Positions 43,608 to 51,466 of a stretch of 64,000 nt of DNA are shown here, one piece after another. The DNA lies in assembly GCF_030123365.1 (NCBI RefSeq), contig NZ_CP126107.1:4301501-4365500 (forward strand), written 5' to 3'. The position numbers were made by a program, and so were the translations under genes. Below the pieces are notes generated by a model, which was not told where the DNA came from, did no database searches, and worked only from the letters and a program-made list of their open reading frames with translations. The stretch is from Neobacillus sp. SuZ13. Lineage in GTDB: Bacteria > Bacillota > Bacilli > Bacillales > Cytobacillaceae. Numbering within the stretch: position 1 is the first letter of the stretch; each line of letters opens with the position of its first letter.

Positions 43608-44669
43608 CTAAATTTTATTATCTAACAACCCTAACATTTGCTCCCTTATTTTTCCCCAATCTTGATTCAAATTAATCGTATAAATTCTTATTGTAGTATC
43701 TATTATTTTATTACCTACTTGAATAGGTAACGAATATGTTTCATCGATCGAAGTTCCATTAGTTGGATATACCAAAATACCTCGTGTGCTTATCGTATCA
43801 TGACTGTGGTTCAAATAGGAGTAAAGTTGGTATAAATGGCTACTCCTTATTTTCCTTACATCAAAGTAATCAATTAATGTTTTCGAATAATATTTGGCAT
43901 CGATTATAATCTTCTGTTTTTGATCTTTACTAAACAATGAAATATCAGTATTCATCTCTGGAACTAGATTTTGGTTTCCAATGCCAAGATTCCATTTAAG
44001 CTTTTCAACGCGAGATTGAAAAGCAATTTGTTCGTATTTATAAAAATTCAATATGAACTTTTCAAAAATCTTCTGCATTTTCTTTTCATCGTTTAATATT
44101 TCGAACAAATTTATTTCACCATCTTGCTCTGACACGTTTTGTAATTCATAAATAAGACGTGCTAAGAGTAACATTGTGCGATAATAAAAATTATTTCTAT
44201 TTAGCAGAACACTGATAAAATGTTTACGTTGTATCTTTATGGTCTCCACTTTTGAAAGTCTATACAATAGTGAGCGAATATTTATTTTTAATTTTTGGGG
44301 TAACTGACTTATGCCTATTAAATTTAAAAGTGTTGTTTTTAATAACTGATTCAGCAAGTTATTTTCATCAAACTCATCTATTTCACAAGTCAAATACGAC
44401 TTAGTATTCATAATTTGTTGCATAGATGGATTAAAAAGAACTTTTCCCCTTAACTGACTAGTTTCTTCTTCAATACTTCGATAACTCTTATATAAGTCTC
44501 TTTTAATAATTTGATCCGCTTCCTGAATAAATAGTTTGGCAATAACGATTAAATTGGGCAAATCCTTATCAGCACTATTAATAGCTCGTACCAACTCTGG
44601 GATTTCATTTGCATAACATAAAATACAGAATAGATTTCGGATTGGGACTTTATATTTCGAATCGTCCAC
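43608..44669 (-). CDS. mcrC: McrC-like restriction nuclease subunit
   Basis: 353 residues of the McrBC 5-methylcytosine restriction component (McrC) family. The nuclease core is TDISLFSKDQKQKIIIDAKYYSKTL near residues 230-255 (D...DAK, PD-(D/E)XK type). The N-terminal half is helical, with NLFCILCYANEIPE at the start. It overlaps the McrB-like gene by 20 bp, so the two are co-translated. In the family it is activated by the GTPase ring and cuts DNA. Related nucleases occur in LlaJI and BsuMI systems, where cleavage is site-specific and blocked by methylation. Confidence 0.88.
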   Translation of the reverse strand: MDDSKYKVPIRNLFCILCYANEIPELVRAINSADKDLPNLIVIAKLFIQEADQIIKRDLYKSYRSIEEETSQLRGKVLFNPSMQQIMNTKSYLTCEIDEFDENNLLNQLLKTTLLNLIGISQLPQKLKINIRSLLYRLSKVETIKIQRKHFISVLLNRNNFYYRTMLLLARLIYELQNVSEQDGEINLFEILNDEKKMQKIFEKFILNFYKYEQIAFQSRVEKLKWNLGIGNQNLVPEMNTDISLFSKDQKQKIIIDAKYYSKTLIDYFDVRKIRSSHLYQLYSYLNHSHDTISTRGILVYPTNGTSIDETYSLPIQVGNKIIDTTIRIYTINLNQDWGKIREQMLGLLDNKI

Positions 44670-45939
44670 TTGTTAGCACCTCAATAAGTTCTTTGCACTT
44701 TATTTCATCATCGAAATAATACTCTTCAATTAAAGGAACTAATTCATACTCAACTATATTATTATACCAATTACTTATTTCATGAACTCCCTTTACATTT
44801 GTAAAATAGGCATGTCCAATTTCAAACCCTTTTCCTAAGCGAAAATCATTTCTAATTTCTTGATTAACTTTATTAATATTATGGACGATCATATTAACAA
44901 ATTGTTCGCTAATTCCCTTATTGGATAAAAAAGTTACAAATTTATCTAGTGCTTCCCCATTAAATGCAGGTTCAATGTGAACAAAAGAAAATCGTCTTCT
45001 AAGGGCAAAATCTAAATTTGCCAATGATCTATCTGCAGTATTCATAGTGCCAATAAAATATATATTTCCAGGTACAGTAAACTCTTCTTTTGAATAAGCG
45101 AGTTTAATCTTCTTCCCTCGTTTGTCATTTTCGATAAGCATAAAAAGTTCACCGAAAATTTTAGATAAGTTTCCTCGATTAATTTCATCGATTATCACGA
45201 AATAATCTCTTTCAGCATTTTGTAAGGCATCTACTACAAATTGTTTAAATAAACCATCCTGTAATTCAAATTTCCCCTCTTTATTGGGACGATAACCTTC
45301 AATAAAATCCTCATAAGAAAAGGATTGGTGAAACTGCACCAGTAAAAGTTGTTTTTCTGTTATATTAAAAGTATTTTTTATTAATTTTTCTGCTATATAT
45401 GTTTTACCTACTCCCGGAGAACCTTGAAGGATAATGTTTTTTTTATATTTTAGTAATTCAATGATATTATATTGCATTGCACCACTAATAAAGATGTCAT
45501 CTAATTTTTGTAACTCTTCTTCTTTTTCTACTACTTGTATCTCTTCATCATTTTCTTTAATATTAGGCAGTTGGTTTTTATTTCGGGAGTTTAACAAAGT
45601 TTCTAGGTTATTATACTTTATTGGATTTCCTTTACCCTTATGGAAATTGCTTACGTCAAGGTTAATAAGCTTATTACGGATCTCATCTGATGCGAGCCTA
45701 CCTATAAGAATAAATCTTGCCTCTTTCCCCTCATTTTGGTCAGGCTCATGACCATGTAGTTCATAAACTTCTTTAATATTATTTTGGTACACTGCACAAA
45801 AATATTTTAAATTTCCCTCTTCTAATTTGTCTACGCTAATTACCCAGCTTATACTTGTTGCTTTATATAGTTCTTCAGCAGACATTCCTTCAACATATGA
45901 TTTATTGATTTTAATTAAAATCGTATCTTCCATAGTCAC
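44650..45939 (-). CDS. mcrB: McrB-like AAA+ GTPase restriction subunit
   Basis: 429 residues from a GTG with GGAGG seven bases upstream. The AAA+ domain has Walker A GSPGVGKT (near 174), Walker B VIIDEINRGNLSKIFGELF and the McrB-specific GTMNTADRSLANLD (near 298), followed by RRRFSF. The N-terminal ~140 residues should bind DNA; they include FILIGRLASDEIRNK and do not look like the E. coli McrB methyl-binding domain, so the specificity may differ. It drives translocation for the McrC-like nuclease. No restriction-alleviation gene is visible. Confidence 0.9.
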   Translation of the reverse strand: MTMEDTILIKINKSYVEGMSAEELYKATSISWVISVDKLEEGNLKYFCAVYQNNIKEVYELHGHEPDQNEGKEARFILIGRLASDEIRNKLINLDVSNFHKGKGNPIKYNNLETLLNSRNKNQLPNIKENDEEIQVVEKEEELQKLDDIFISGAMQYNIIELLKYKKNIILQGSPGVGKTYIAEKLIKNTFNITEKQLLLVQFHQSFSYEDFIEGYRPNKEGKFELQDGLFKQFVVDALQNAERDYFVIIDEINRGNLSKIFGELFMLIENDKRGKKIKLAYSKEEFTVPGNIYFIGTMNTADRSLANLDFALRRRFSFVHIEPAFNGEALDKFVTFLSNKGISEQFVNMIVHNINKVNQEIRNDFRLGKGFEIGHAYFTNVKGVHEISNWYNNIVEYELVPLIEEYYFDDEIKCKELIEVLTSGRFEI

Positions 45940-46255
45940 TTTTTAACCTCCATAATCATTTTTGGAGTTCTTTATTATTACGAACTTTTAGTTAGTGTCC
46001 GAGCGATAAACCCAATATATCTCTTTATATCACACAATGTAAGAAACTTTCTCGAGAAGTTACGTAATAAATCTGAATCATATTGTGGGGATGGGTCAGC
46101 TCAAAGTTTTACTGAGTATCAAAATAGTATTACTGGTGAAAAGTACCCCTAAGCTTAGTTAGGTACTTACCATACTCAGGTAATACTGTCCCATATTAAC
46201 CAGTAAAATAGGTGGCTATTCCTATAGATTCATTACTAGCAAAAGTAAAGTTATT
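45940..46255. other. Intergenic region with inverted repeats, no gene seen
   Basis: TTACTGGT near 46,130 and ACCAGTAA near 46,197 are inverted repeats. TGGTGAAAAGTACCCC at 46134-46149 also occurs at 38324-38339, 8 kb away in the same element. These look like remnants of insertion-sequence ends, but I cannot name one. The mcrB promoter must lie at the left side. Confidence 0.5.
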
Positions 46256-46292
46256 TAAAAAGAAGTGTAGGTATTTATACCGACACTTCTTT
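46256..46292 (-). terminator. Strong hairpin terminator
   Basis: AAAAGAAGTGT and ACACTTCTTTT form the outer stem and GGTAT/ATACC the inner stem, downstream of the 65-residue gene on the minus strand. Confidence 0.85.
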
Positions 46293-46339
46293 TGTTGTTT
46301 TCATTTTTACATAAACGAGGTGATCCTGTACCAATTTTT

Positions 46340-46537
46340 CTATTGTAACGTTATCTTCATCTTCACATTTGGCTCTAATACTTCAGTTTTATATGAAGCC
46401 TTCACACCTTTTAAAGTTTCTTCAACATAGTAAACAATTTCATCAACATAAAGTTCTTCATTCCTCTCAATGACTACTTCACCTTCAGCTTGTAGGGTGA
46501 TTAACGCCTTACCAACTTCCCCCAATATTCCGTTCAT
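46340..46537 (-). CDS. Hypothetical 65-residue protein
   Basis: Not recognised. Acidic, with a predicted beta-rich middle (GEVVIERNEELYVDEIVYYVEETLKG). A GGAAG site precedes the ATG and a strong terminator follows, which supports it as a real gene. It lies downstream of the resolvase gene on the same strand, with about 70 bp between, so cotranscription is possible. Confidence 0.6.
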   Translation of the reverse strand: MNGILGEVGKALITLQAEGEVVIERNEELYVDEIVYYVEETLKGVKASYKTEVLEPNVKMKITLQ

Positions 46538-46606
46538 TGTAAACTTCCTTTCTACGTTTAATAGTTTAATTTCAAAAAAGCACTACCCTCGGTAATGGTA
46601 ACATGA

Positions 46607-47197
46607 CTACTCTTGAATTTTTTTCAATTCTGCATAGATTGTCGATCTTGGCACACCTGTTATTTTTGAAATATCATTTACACTCATTTCGTTTGTTTTC
46701 CTGTCATCATATAACTTTAATGCCTTTTGAATTGCCTTTTTGTCTTGTGCCGGTCGCCCCATGTGCTTCCCTTGCTTTTTGGCTCTCGCTCTACCTTCTT
46801 CAGTACGTTCTACAATTATATCTCTTTCAAATTGTGCAAATGAACCCAGGATATTAAATAGTAAATTTTGAAGTGAATTATTATTTTTATTGGCATTAAA
46901 CTCCATATTCTCTTTTAGAAAACGGATATTGACACCTTTGTCATTTAGTTCTTTGACTATCTTGTTTAGGTCGATTATGGAACGTGCTAGCCGGTCAATC
47001 TTTGTTACTGCTAGTGTATCACCATTTTCCAAAAATTCCATAACATCTTTTAGCTCATTTCTTTTTATTGTGCTTGTTCCTGTTACCTTTTCAAAGAATA
47101 TCTTTTTGCAACCTGCTTCTTTTAATAATTGCTTTTGTGTTTCTAATCCGTTCTCCTGGCCGATCGTTGAAACTCTAGCGTAACCAATCAATGCCAT
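46607..47197 (-). CDS. Serine recombinase (resolvase/invertase family)
   Basis: 196 residues from the ATG at 47197 (an ATG nine bases earlier overlaps the AAGGA ribosome binding site). The catalytic domain has GYARVST with the nucleophilic serine near residue 9, KIDRLARSIIDL with active-site arginines near 66-72, and a long E helix. The C-terminal helix-turn-helix is VNDISKITGVPRSTIYAELKKIQ. It is the small resolvase type, able to resolve cointegrates or invert DNA. A candidate res site lies directly upstream. No transposase accompanies it, so it is either stand-alone or a relic of a Tn3-like transposon or plasmid. Confidence 0.9.
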   Translation of the reverse strand: MALIGYARVSTIGQENGLETQKQLLKEAGCKKIFFEKVTGTSTIKRNELKDVMEFLENGDTLAVTKIDRLARSIIDLNKIVKELNDKGVNIRFLKENMEFNANKNNNSLQNLLFNILGSFAQFERDIIVERTEEGRARAKKQGKHMGRPAQDKKAIQKALKLYDDRKTNEMSVNDISKITGVPRSTIYAELKKIQE

Positions 47198-47211
47198 TCT
47201 AACCATTCCTT

Positions 47212-47339
47212 TTTGTCTAAAAGTTTACTATATTTTATATTTTTATTTTAAACTATCTTCTAGACAATAGCAACACCTTTTCAGACTAACTTTTATACAT
47301 TTTTAGTATGATGTTCAAAAGTTGAAACTTTTAGACAAA
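47212..47339. promoter_or_regulatory. Candidate res site/operator of the resolvase
   Basis: TTTGTCTAAAAGTTT (47212-47226) and AAACTTTTAGACAAA (47325-47339) are a perfect 15-bp inverted pair. The right arm overlaps a second palindrome (AAAAGTT/AACTTTT). The 128-bp span upstream of the resolvase gene is the right size for a multi-subsite res. Confidence 0.6.
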
Positions 47340-47429
47340 CCCTTCTATTATTCATAATTACATTTTATGAGTATTCGATTTATTCAATATTGCTGTGATA
47401 AAATAAGAATAAAAAAGGGAGAAATAAAA

Positions 47430-47621
47430 ATGAGTGGATATAAAATAACTACGACACCTAAGTTTGATGATTTAAACACCATAAATGATATCGAAGTAAG
47501 AGCATTAGTGTCTTACTTACTTAGCAATCCAGAAGATTATTTTAAACTACATACTGGAGATAAAGATCTTTATGAAAAAGTTACAAAATTTATAGAAGTA
47601 AAAAAAGAACCTATCAAATAA
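47430..47621 (+). CDS. Hypothetical 63-residue protein
   Basis: Not recognised. The ATG at 47430 has AGGGAG upstream; a frame open from 47367 adds 21 unlikely residues. The sequence is soluble and charged (IKSGYK-type start, EVRALVSYLLSNPEDYFKLHTGDKDLYEKVTKFIE), probably helical. A perfect 11-bp stem terminator overlaps the stop, supporting a real, monocistronic gene. Confidence 0.65.
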   Translation: MSGYKITTTPKFDDLNTINDIEVRALVSYLLSNPEDYFKLHTGDKDLYEKVTKFIEVKKEPIK

Positions 47622-47646
47622 AAGAAGCTTCTATCAAGCTTCTTTT
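47620..47646 (+). terminator. Rho-independent terminator
   Basis: AAAAGAAGCTT and AAGCTTCTTTT form a perfect stem around CTATC. From here to 47,960 I see no convincing gene; a 71-codon minus frame (47,780-47,995) overlaps the next gene and lacks support. Confidence 0.92.
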
Positions 47647-47960
47647 ATTTTCTATAAAAAATCTAGTTTTTTTGTATCTACCTTCAAACAATCATTCACA
47701 ATAGGTGGCATTATTATTTAGTAAAAAATTATTATGAAGTAACTTATAATATTTTTTCCTTCAAGTAACAAGCGAACGCTCACATCAAAGGATTGAAACT
47801 CGACTTTGAGTAAAATTCTACAAAAACATGCTTTATGTTGCATTTAAAAGTAATAAAAACAAAAGCGAAACCCTCATGTATCAAGGATTTGGCTTTTCTA
47901 TGTATATGATGTTCTTGGTATTCAACACATTGGATATATTTGTTGTGTTTATTGTAAATT

Positions 47961-48182
47961 TTAGAAAGTGTCATTTCCTCGAAATCCACCATCATCAGAC
48001 TTAACTCTCATGTTTTCTTTATTACACCCTGTCATTGTGTTGCATTTCGGACATTGGACTGTATTTCCTAACAACATAAAAGTATCAAATGAACCCATGT
48101 CACCAAAACCTATAGGAGAACGAAACCATTCGCCACACTTTGGATTTGTACATTTTATTTCTACAGAGTTTGTCTTGCTCAT
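47961..48182 (-). CDS. Small zinc-ribbon protein
   Basis: 73 residues from the ATG at 48182, preceded by AGGAGGTGAG. Two pairs of cysteines are arranged as a zinc ribbon: CTNPKCGEWF (near residue 10) and CPKCNTMTGC (near 43). The C-terminal NMRVKSDDGGFRGNDTF is polar. Such ribbons bind nucleic acid or scaffold proteins; no specific family is recognised. Strong ribosome binding site and codon pattern support it. Confidence 0.7.
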   Translation of the reverse strand: MSKTNSVEIKCTNPKCGEWFRSPIGFGDMGSFDTFMLLGNTVQCPKCNTMTGCNKENMRVKSDDGGFRGNDTF

Positions 48183-48856
48183 CAATTCTCACCTCCTGAC
48201 CACGAGTATAACTAGAAAGCCAACCATGTAAAGTTACCTAGTTACCTATTCTACTTATGTATACTAGAGGAATAGGAAAATACTAGAAAATTATATGGAT
48301 GAGATTTATTTTCTCTCGTTCACGGTCATTCACACGATAAAACCCTGTTAAATAAGGTTGTTCTAGGTAGCTTTCATACGTCAATCGTTTTTAACAGGGT
48401 TGGAGGAGCAGAACACTTCTTCGTGTAAAAACCCACCATTTAGATAGATTAATACCTTCTTTAATTTTGCTTAGCTAAAATTTACAATAACGTTCAAACG
48501 GTAATAAATATAAGTATTGATACCCTTGATACGTCTAGGTTTCCTTTACACTTGTTCATTACCGTTAAAGTGTAGTCTATCCGTAATTACATTCCTTAGA
48601 TAAGTATTGATGTTTTCAACATTATAATCTCTTCCTAACAAACGTGAAAATTATGTCAAATGACCTGTTTTGATGGTTTCACAATAAAACATTTACATTT
48701 TGCAAAAAAAGAACACTTAATCACCTTACGAACTTTAATTGAAGCAAAGAGTTTAATTTTTGTTAAATTCTTAATTTTCCCACTACACTAATGACTATTC
48801 TCAAGAAAAACCTTATAATTACATTTAAATACAAGATTTGGATAGAGGGGATTAAA
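48183..48856. other. Gene-free region with a long-loop hairpin (possible ncRNA)
   Basis: AACCCTGTTAAA (48341-48352) and TTTAACAGGGTT (48390-48401) are a perfect 12-bp stem around 37 bases. AACGGTAAT (48497-48505) and ATTACCGTT (48558-48566) form a second pair. No ORF with a ribosome binding site is seen. Either a structured RNA or decayed mobile DNA would fit. Confidence 0.45.
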
Positions 48857-49794
48857 ATGGGATTTCGTTATAAAAAAAGTCTTAATCTTGGTGGCGGTGT
48901 AAGATTAAATGCTGGAAAAAATGGGATAGGAATAAGTGCAGGCACAAAAGGATTGCGTATTAGTCATGGTGCTGATGGAAAAACCAGAGTAACAGCATCT
49001 ATTCCGGGGACAGGCATCTCTTATCAAGAAACGGTTGGTTCCAAAAAACAAAATCGGAAGGTTATAATCTTTATCAATCTGCAACTCGTTTGCTTTATGA
49101 GTTTGCAGGCACTGTTCGAAATAAAATCGAAGATGGCGAAAGAGCTTCACTGTCCGTGTTATTAAATCAACCATCTACAGTGTCTTTTTATAATGGAGTT
49201 ATTCATATTAAAACACATAACCTTGAACTAGGTGGAGACGAAATGTATTATTCCATCGACCAAATTAAAATTGAGAAGGATGTACGAGAAGGCAGGTTCT
49301 TATTTAAAAAATATCGAGATGTTGAAGTAAGATTAATTTTTGATAATGGCTTTATAACTGAATATACTTTACTTGTTAAGGATGAATCGGTTGCTGACGA
49401 ATTAATGAACTGGTATTCATCCTTTAGGAAAATAATGGAATCTCATTTCGAAACATTTGATGATAAATCGGATGCTGTGGAAGAAGATGAATTTGAACTC
49501 ACCTGTACCAATTGTTTTACAAAAGACATCGTAGAAAATTGGCAAATCAGAGAAGATGACGAAAATGACTGTTGGTGGGTTTACTGCCAGCATTGCTCGG
49601 AGGAATATCAAGTTGGTATCTCTGAAGAAGAGGAAGAAGCTTTACTTAATAGTGATGAAGCATCTATGTTACCACAATGCCCTAATCCTGAGTGTAATGG
49701 TGAAATCCCTCTTTTTGAATCAGATTTTGATGAAGAAGGCACAGCTATTGTTGTATGTCCAAACTGCTTTGAACAAATTACATTCAAACTCTAA
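48857..49794 (+). pseudogene. DUF4236/zinc-ribbon protein gene split by a frameshift
   Basis: The first frame (ATG 48857) encodes a DUF4236 domain: MGFRYKKSLNLGGGVRLN...GLRISHGADGKTRVTASIPGTGISYQ. It then runs out in unrelated sequence to a stop at 49165. The -1 frame takes over around 49,030-49,065 with GYNLYQSATRLLYEFAGTVRNKIEDGERASL and continues for about 240 residues, ending in two Cys-rich ribbons (CTNC...CQHC; CPNPEC...CPNC) at 49794. A run of six A residues lies at the changeover. Either a mutational frameshift, a sequencing error or recoding would explain it. Function of DUF4236 proteins unknown. Confidence 0.7.
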
Positions 49795-49803
49795 AAACAA
49801 AGT

Positions 49804-49834
49804 AGGAGACTACGAATTGTAGTCCCCTCTTTTC
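49804..49834 (+). terminator. Rho-independent terminator
   Basis: AGGAGACTAC and GTAGTCCCCT pair with one mismatch, followed by CTTTTCTT. A second weaker hairpin (AACCC/GGGTT) lies at 49893-49916, facing the convergent HNH gene. Confidence 0.8.
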
Positions 49835-49970
49835 TTACCACACTAGCGTACAAAATAGCAATACTATGAATAAAACTTCTCATTTATGTAAGAACCCCCT
49901 ATAAAAAATGAGGGTTTTCAATCGTTTTCACTGTGCTTGTACGACTTATAAATTTCTTATTAATATAATT

Positions 49971-50855
49971 TTATAATTCAGTTGTCATATTATTTTTTAC
50001 GAATTTATTCTCTCTATGCCACTGCATATACTGTAATTGTTTTTTGTTCATTTTAATCTTAAACTTGTTATTGATGTTAAATAAAAGCCTTGTTGACTCA
50101 TCTATGCTAGCTGAAATCAAAATATCCCCATTATCTTCAAAGCTAATATAACCTTTATCAAATAAAGCATCATGATTTGGACAAAGAAGTAAGCCATTGT
50201 CGACATCTAATCTTTCTTTATTATTTGAATGAACCCACGGCTTAATATGACTTGCGATTAAAAACCGCTCGTCCGAAGCACCACATAATTTACATTTCAT
50301 TTCAATGTTTAACAATTTATTTCTAAAAACTGATTGGCCAATTCGTGACTTAATAATCTGTTCTTTTTCAGTTCTATCAATTACTTCCAATCTTCCTTTA
50401 TCCATAAGAGTTAATAACTCATTATTATTTATTTCTTGAACTTCAAAAAATGTCATGACTTCGTTAAAATAATAACCAATTCCTTTAATACTTTCCTGAA
50501 GTTCTTCGTCTTTCATTTCCCATTCTTCAGTCTTTTCTTGTTCGTAAAAATCTGGATTTTTCTCAAGGAAATTTCTAAATATAATAAATTTCTCTTTTTG
50601 TCGTAGCACTGCACCAATTGCTAAGCGAAAACCTGAACCATCCTCGAAATTTTTAATGTGGTATATTTGATTTTCATCTTTTGTAATTAGATCTACAAAA
50701 TAAGTTATTAAATCTTTTGTCTCTTCAGAAACTGTGTTAAAAACAAAAGATACCCAATCCTTATTTTCCTTAGTTTTTTCTTTTAATTGATCTACATTAT
50801 AGAAAATAATTTTAGAATCTTCTTTTAACCGTTCAATAAAATTATTTTTTTTCAT
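49971..50855 (-). CDS. HNH endonuclease (HNH_2-type)
   Basis: 294 residues. The C-terminal third has the HNH module CKLCGASDERFLIASHIKPWVHSNNKERLDVDNGLLLCPNHDALFDKGYISF (near 197-250) with zinc cysteines and catalytic histidines. The N-terminal ~190 residues are helical and charged with no named domain; in relatives this part often gives specificity. Such genes are frequent stand-alone restriction or mobile-element nucleases. A Shine-Dalgarno-like GGAGCAAAAA precedes the start. It has no adjacent methylase. Confidence 0.85.
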   Translation of the reverse strand: MKKNNFIERLKEDSKIIFYNVDQLKEKTKENKDWVSFVFNTVSEETKDLITYFVDLITKDENQIYHIKNFEDGSGFRLAIGAVLRQKEKFIIFRNFLEKNPDFYEQEKTEEWEMKDEELQESIKGIGYYFNEVMTFFEVQEINNNELLTLMDKGRLEVIDRTEKEQIIKSRIGQSVFRNKLLNIEMKCKLCGASDERFLIASHIKPWVHSNNKERLDVDNGLLLCPNHDALFDKGYISFEDNGDILISASIDESTRLLFNINNKFKIKMNKKQLQYMQWHRENKFVKNNMTTEL

Positions 50856-51314
50856 TCTTTTTTGCTCCTAATATTTAATTCGCTCCTAAACAAATGACTA
50901 ATATTAACTTCAAGTACATGAAGATTTAAATTAATTTTTACTTGTAACACTCGTTTTTTATTATATAAAATCTAGAACAATCGAGCTATTCTTTAATGGA
51001 AAGAATAAATAGTGAAAGGAAACGACCGCAACTTCCTCCTTATTCAACACGTAAAAATTTGTTAATATAATACAAGAGTTTGGAAGATAAATTTTTGCAA
51101 TAAAATAATTCCATTTGATAAAAATCGAATTTTATACAGCAAAAAACCGAACTAAATGGGTTTATTCGTGTTTGAAGTGATGTTCTTATCTTTTATTTTC
51201 TTAAAGAAAATCACACCTCTATAGATAGATATGTGTAAACTTTAGTGTGTTACATTACCCTAATTTAGTAATTATTTTTTCGAACTTCCGTTACAGAAAG
51301 TGTTTGCAATTTTC
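50856..51314. other. Gene-free intergenic stretch
   Basis: AT-rich DNA upstream of the HNH gene. I see no ORF with a ribosome binding site and no clear hairpin. The HNH promoter should be near its left side. Repeat R copy 2 follows at 51,315. Confidence 0.4.
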
Positions 51315-51393
51315 ACACGTTAAAATATTGTCAATAAAGTGTATTCTCTAATGCTTTACACGTTACTGTTTTTACATCAGATTGCAGGAGCGG
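51315..51393 (+). repeat. Element-internal repeat R, copy 2
   Basis: Shares a 19-bp exact block (51315-51333) and about 60 bp of further similarity with 38207-38288, in the same orientation. Both copies lie upstream of a minus-strand gene start and before the next gene. Confidence 0.7.
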
Positions 51394-51435
51394 AAGTACT
51401 ATTACACCTTCCAATCATAAAGTTCTTTTGAACCA

Positions 51436-51466
51436 AAAAAGAGCAGGTAAATGACCCTACTCTTCT
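51436..51466 (-). terminator. Rho-independent terminator of the RES gene
   Basis: On the minus strand AAGAGTAGG pairs with CCTGCTCTT followed by a T-run; it overlaps the stop codon. Confidence 0.85.

Noticed and set aside
47780..47995. 71-codon minus-strand ORF
   Set aside because: It overlaps the start of the better supported zinc-ribbon gene, has no ribosome binding site and no recognisable composition.
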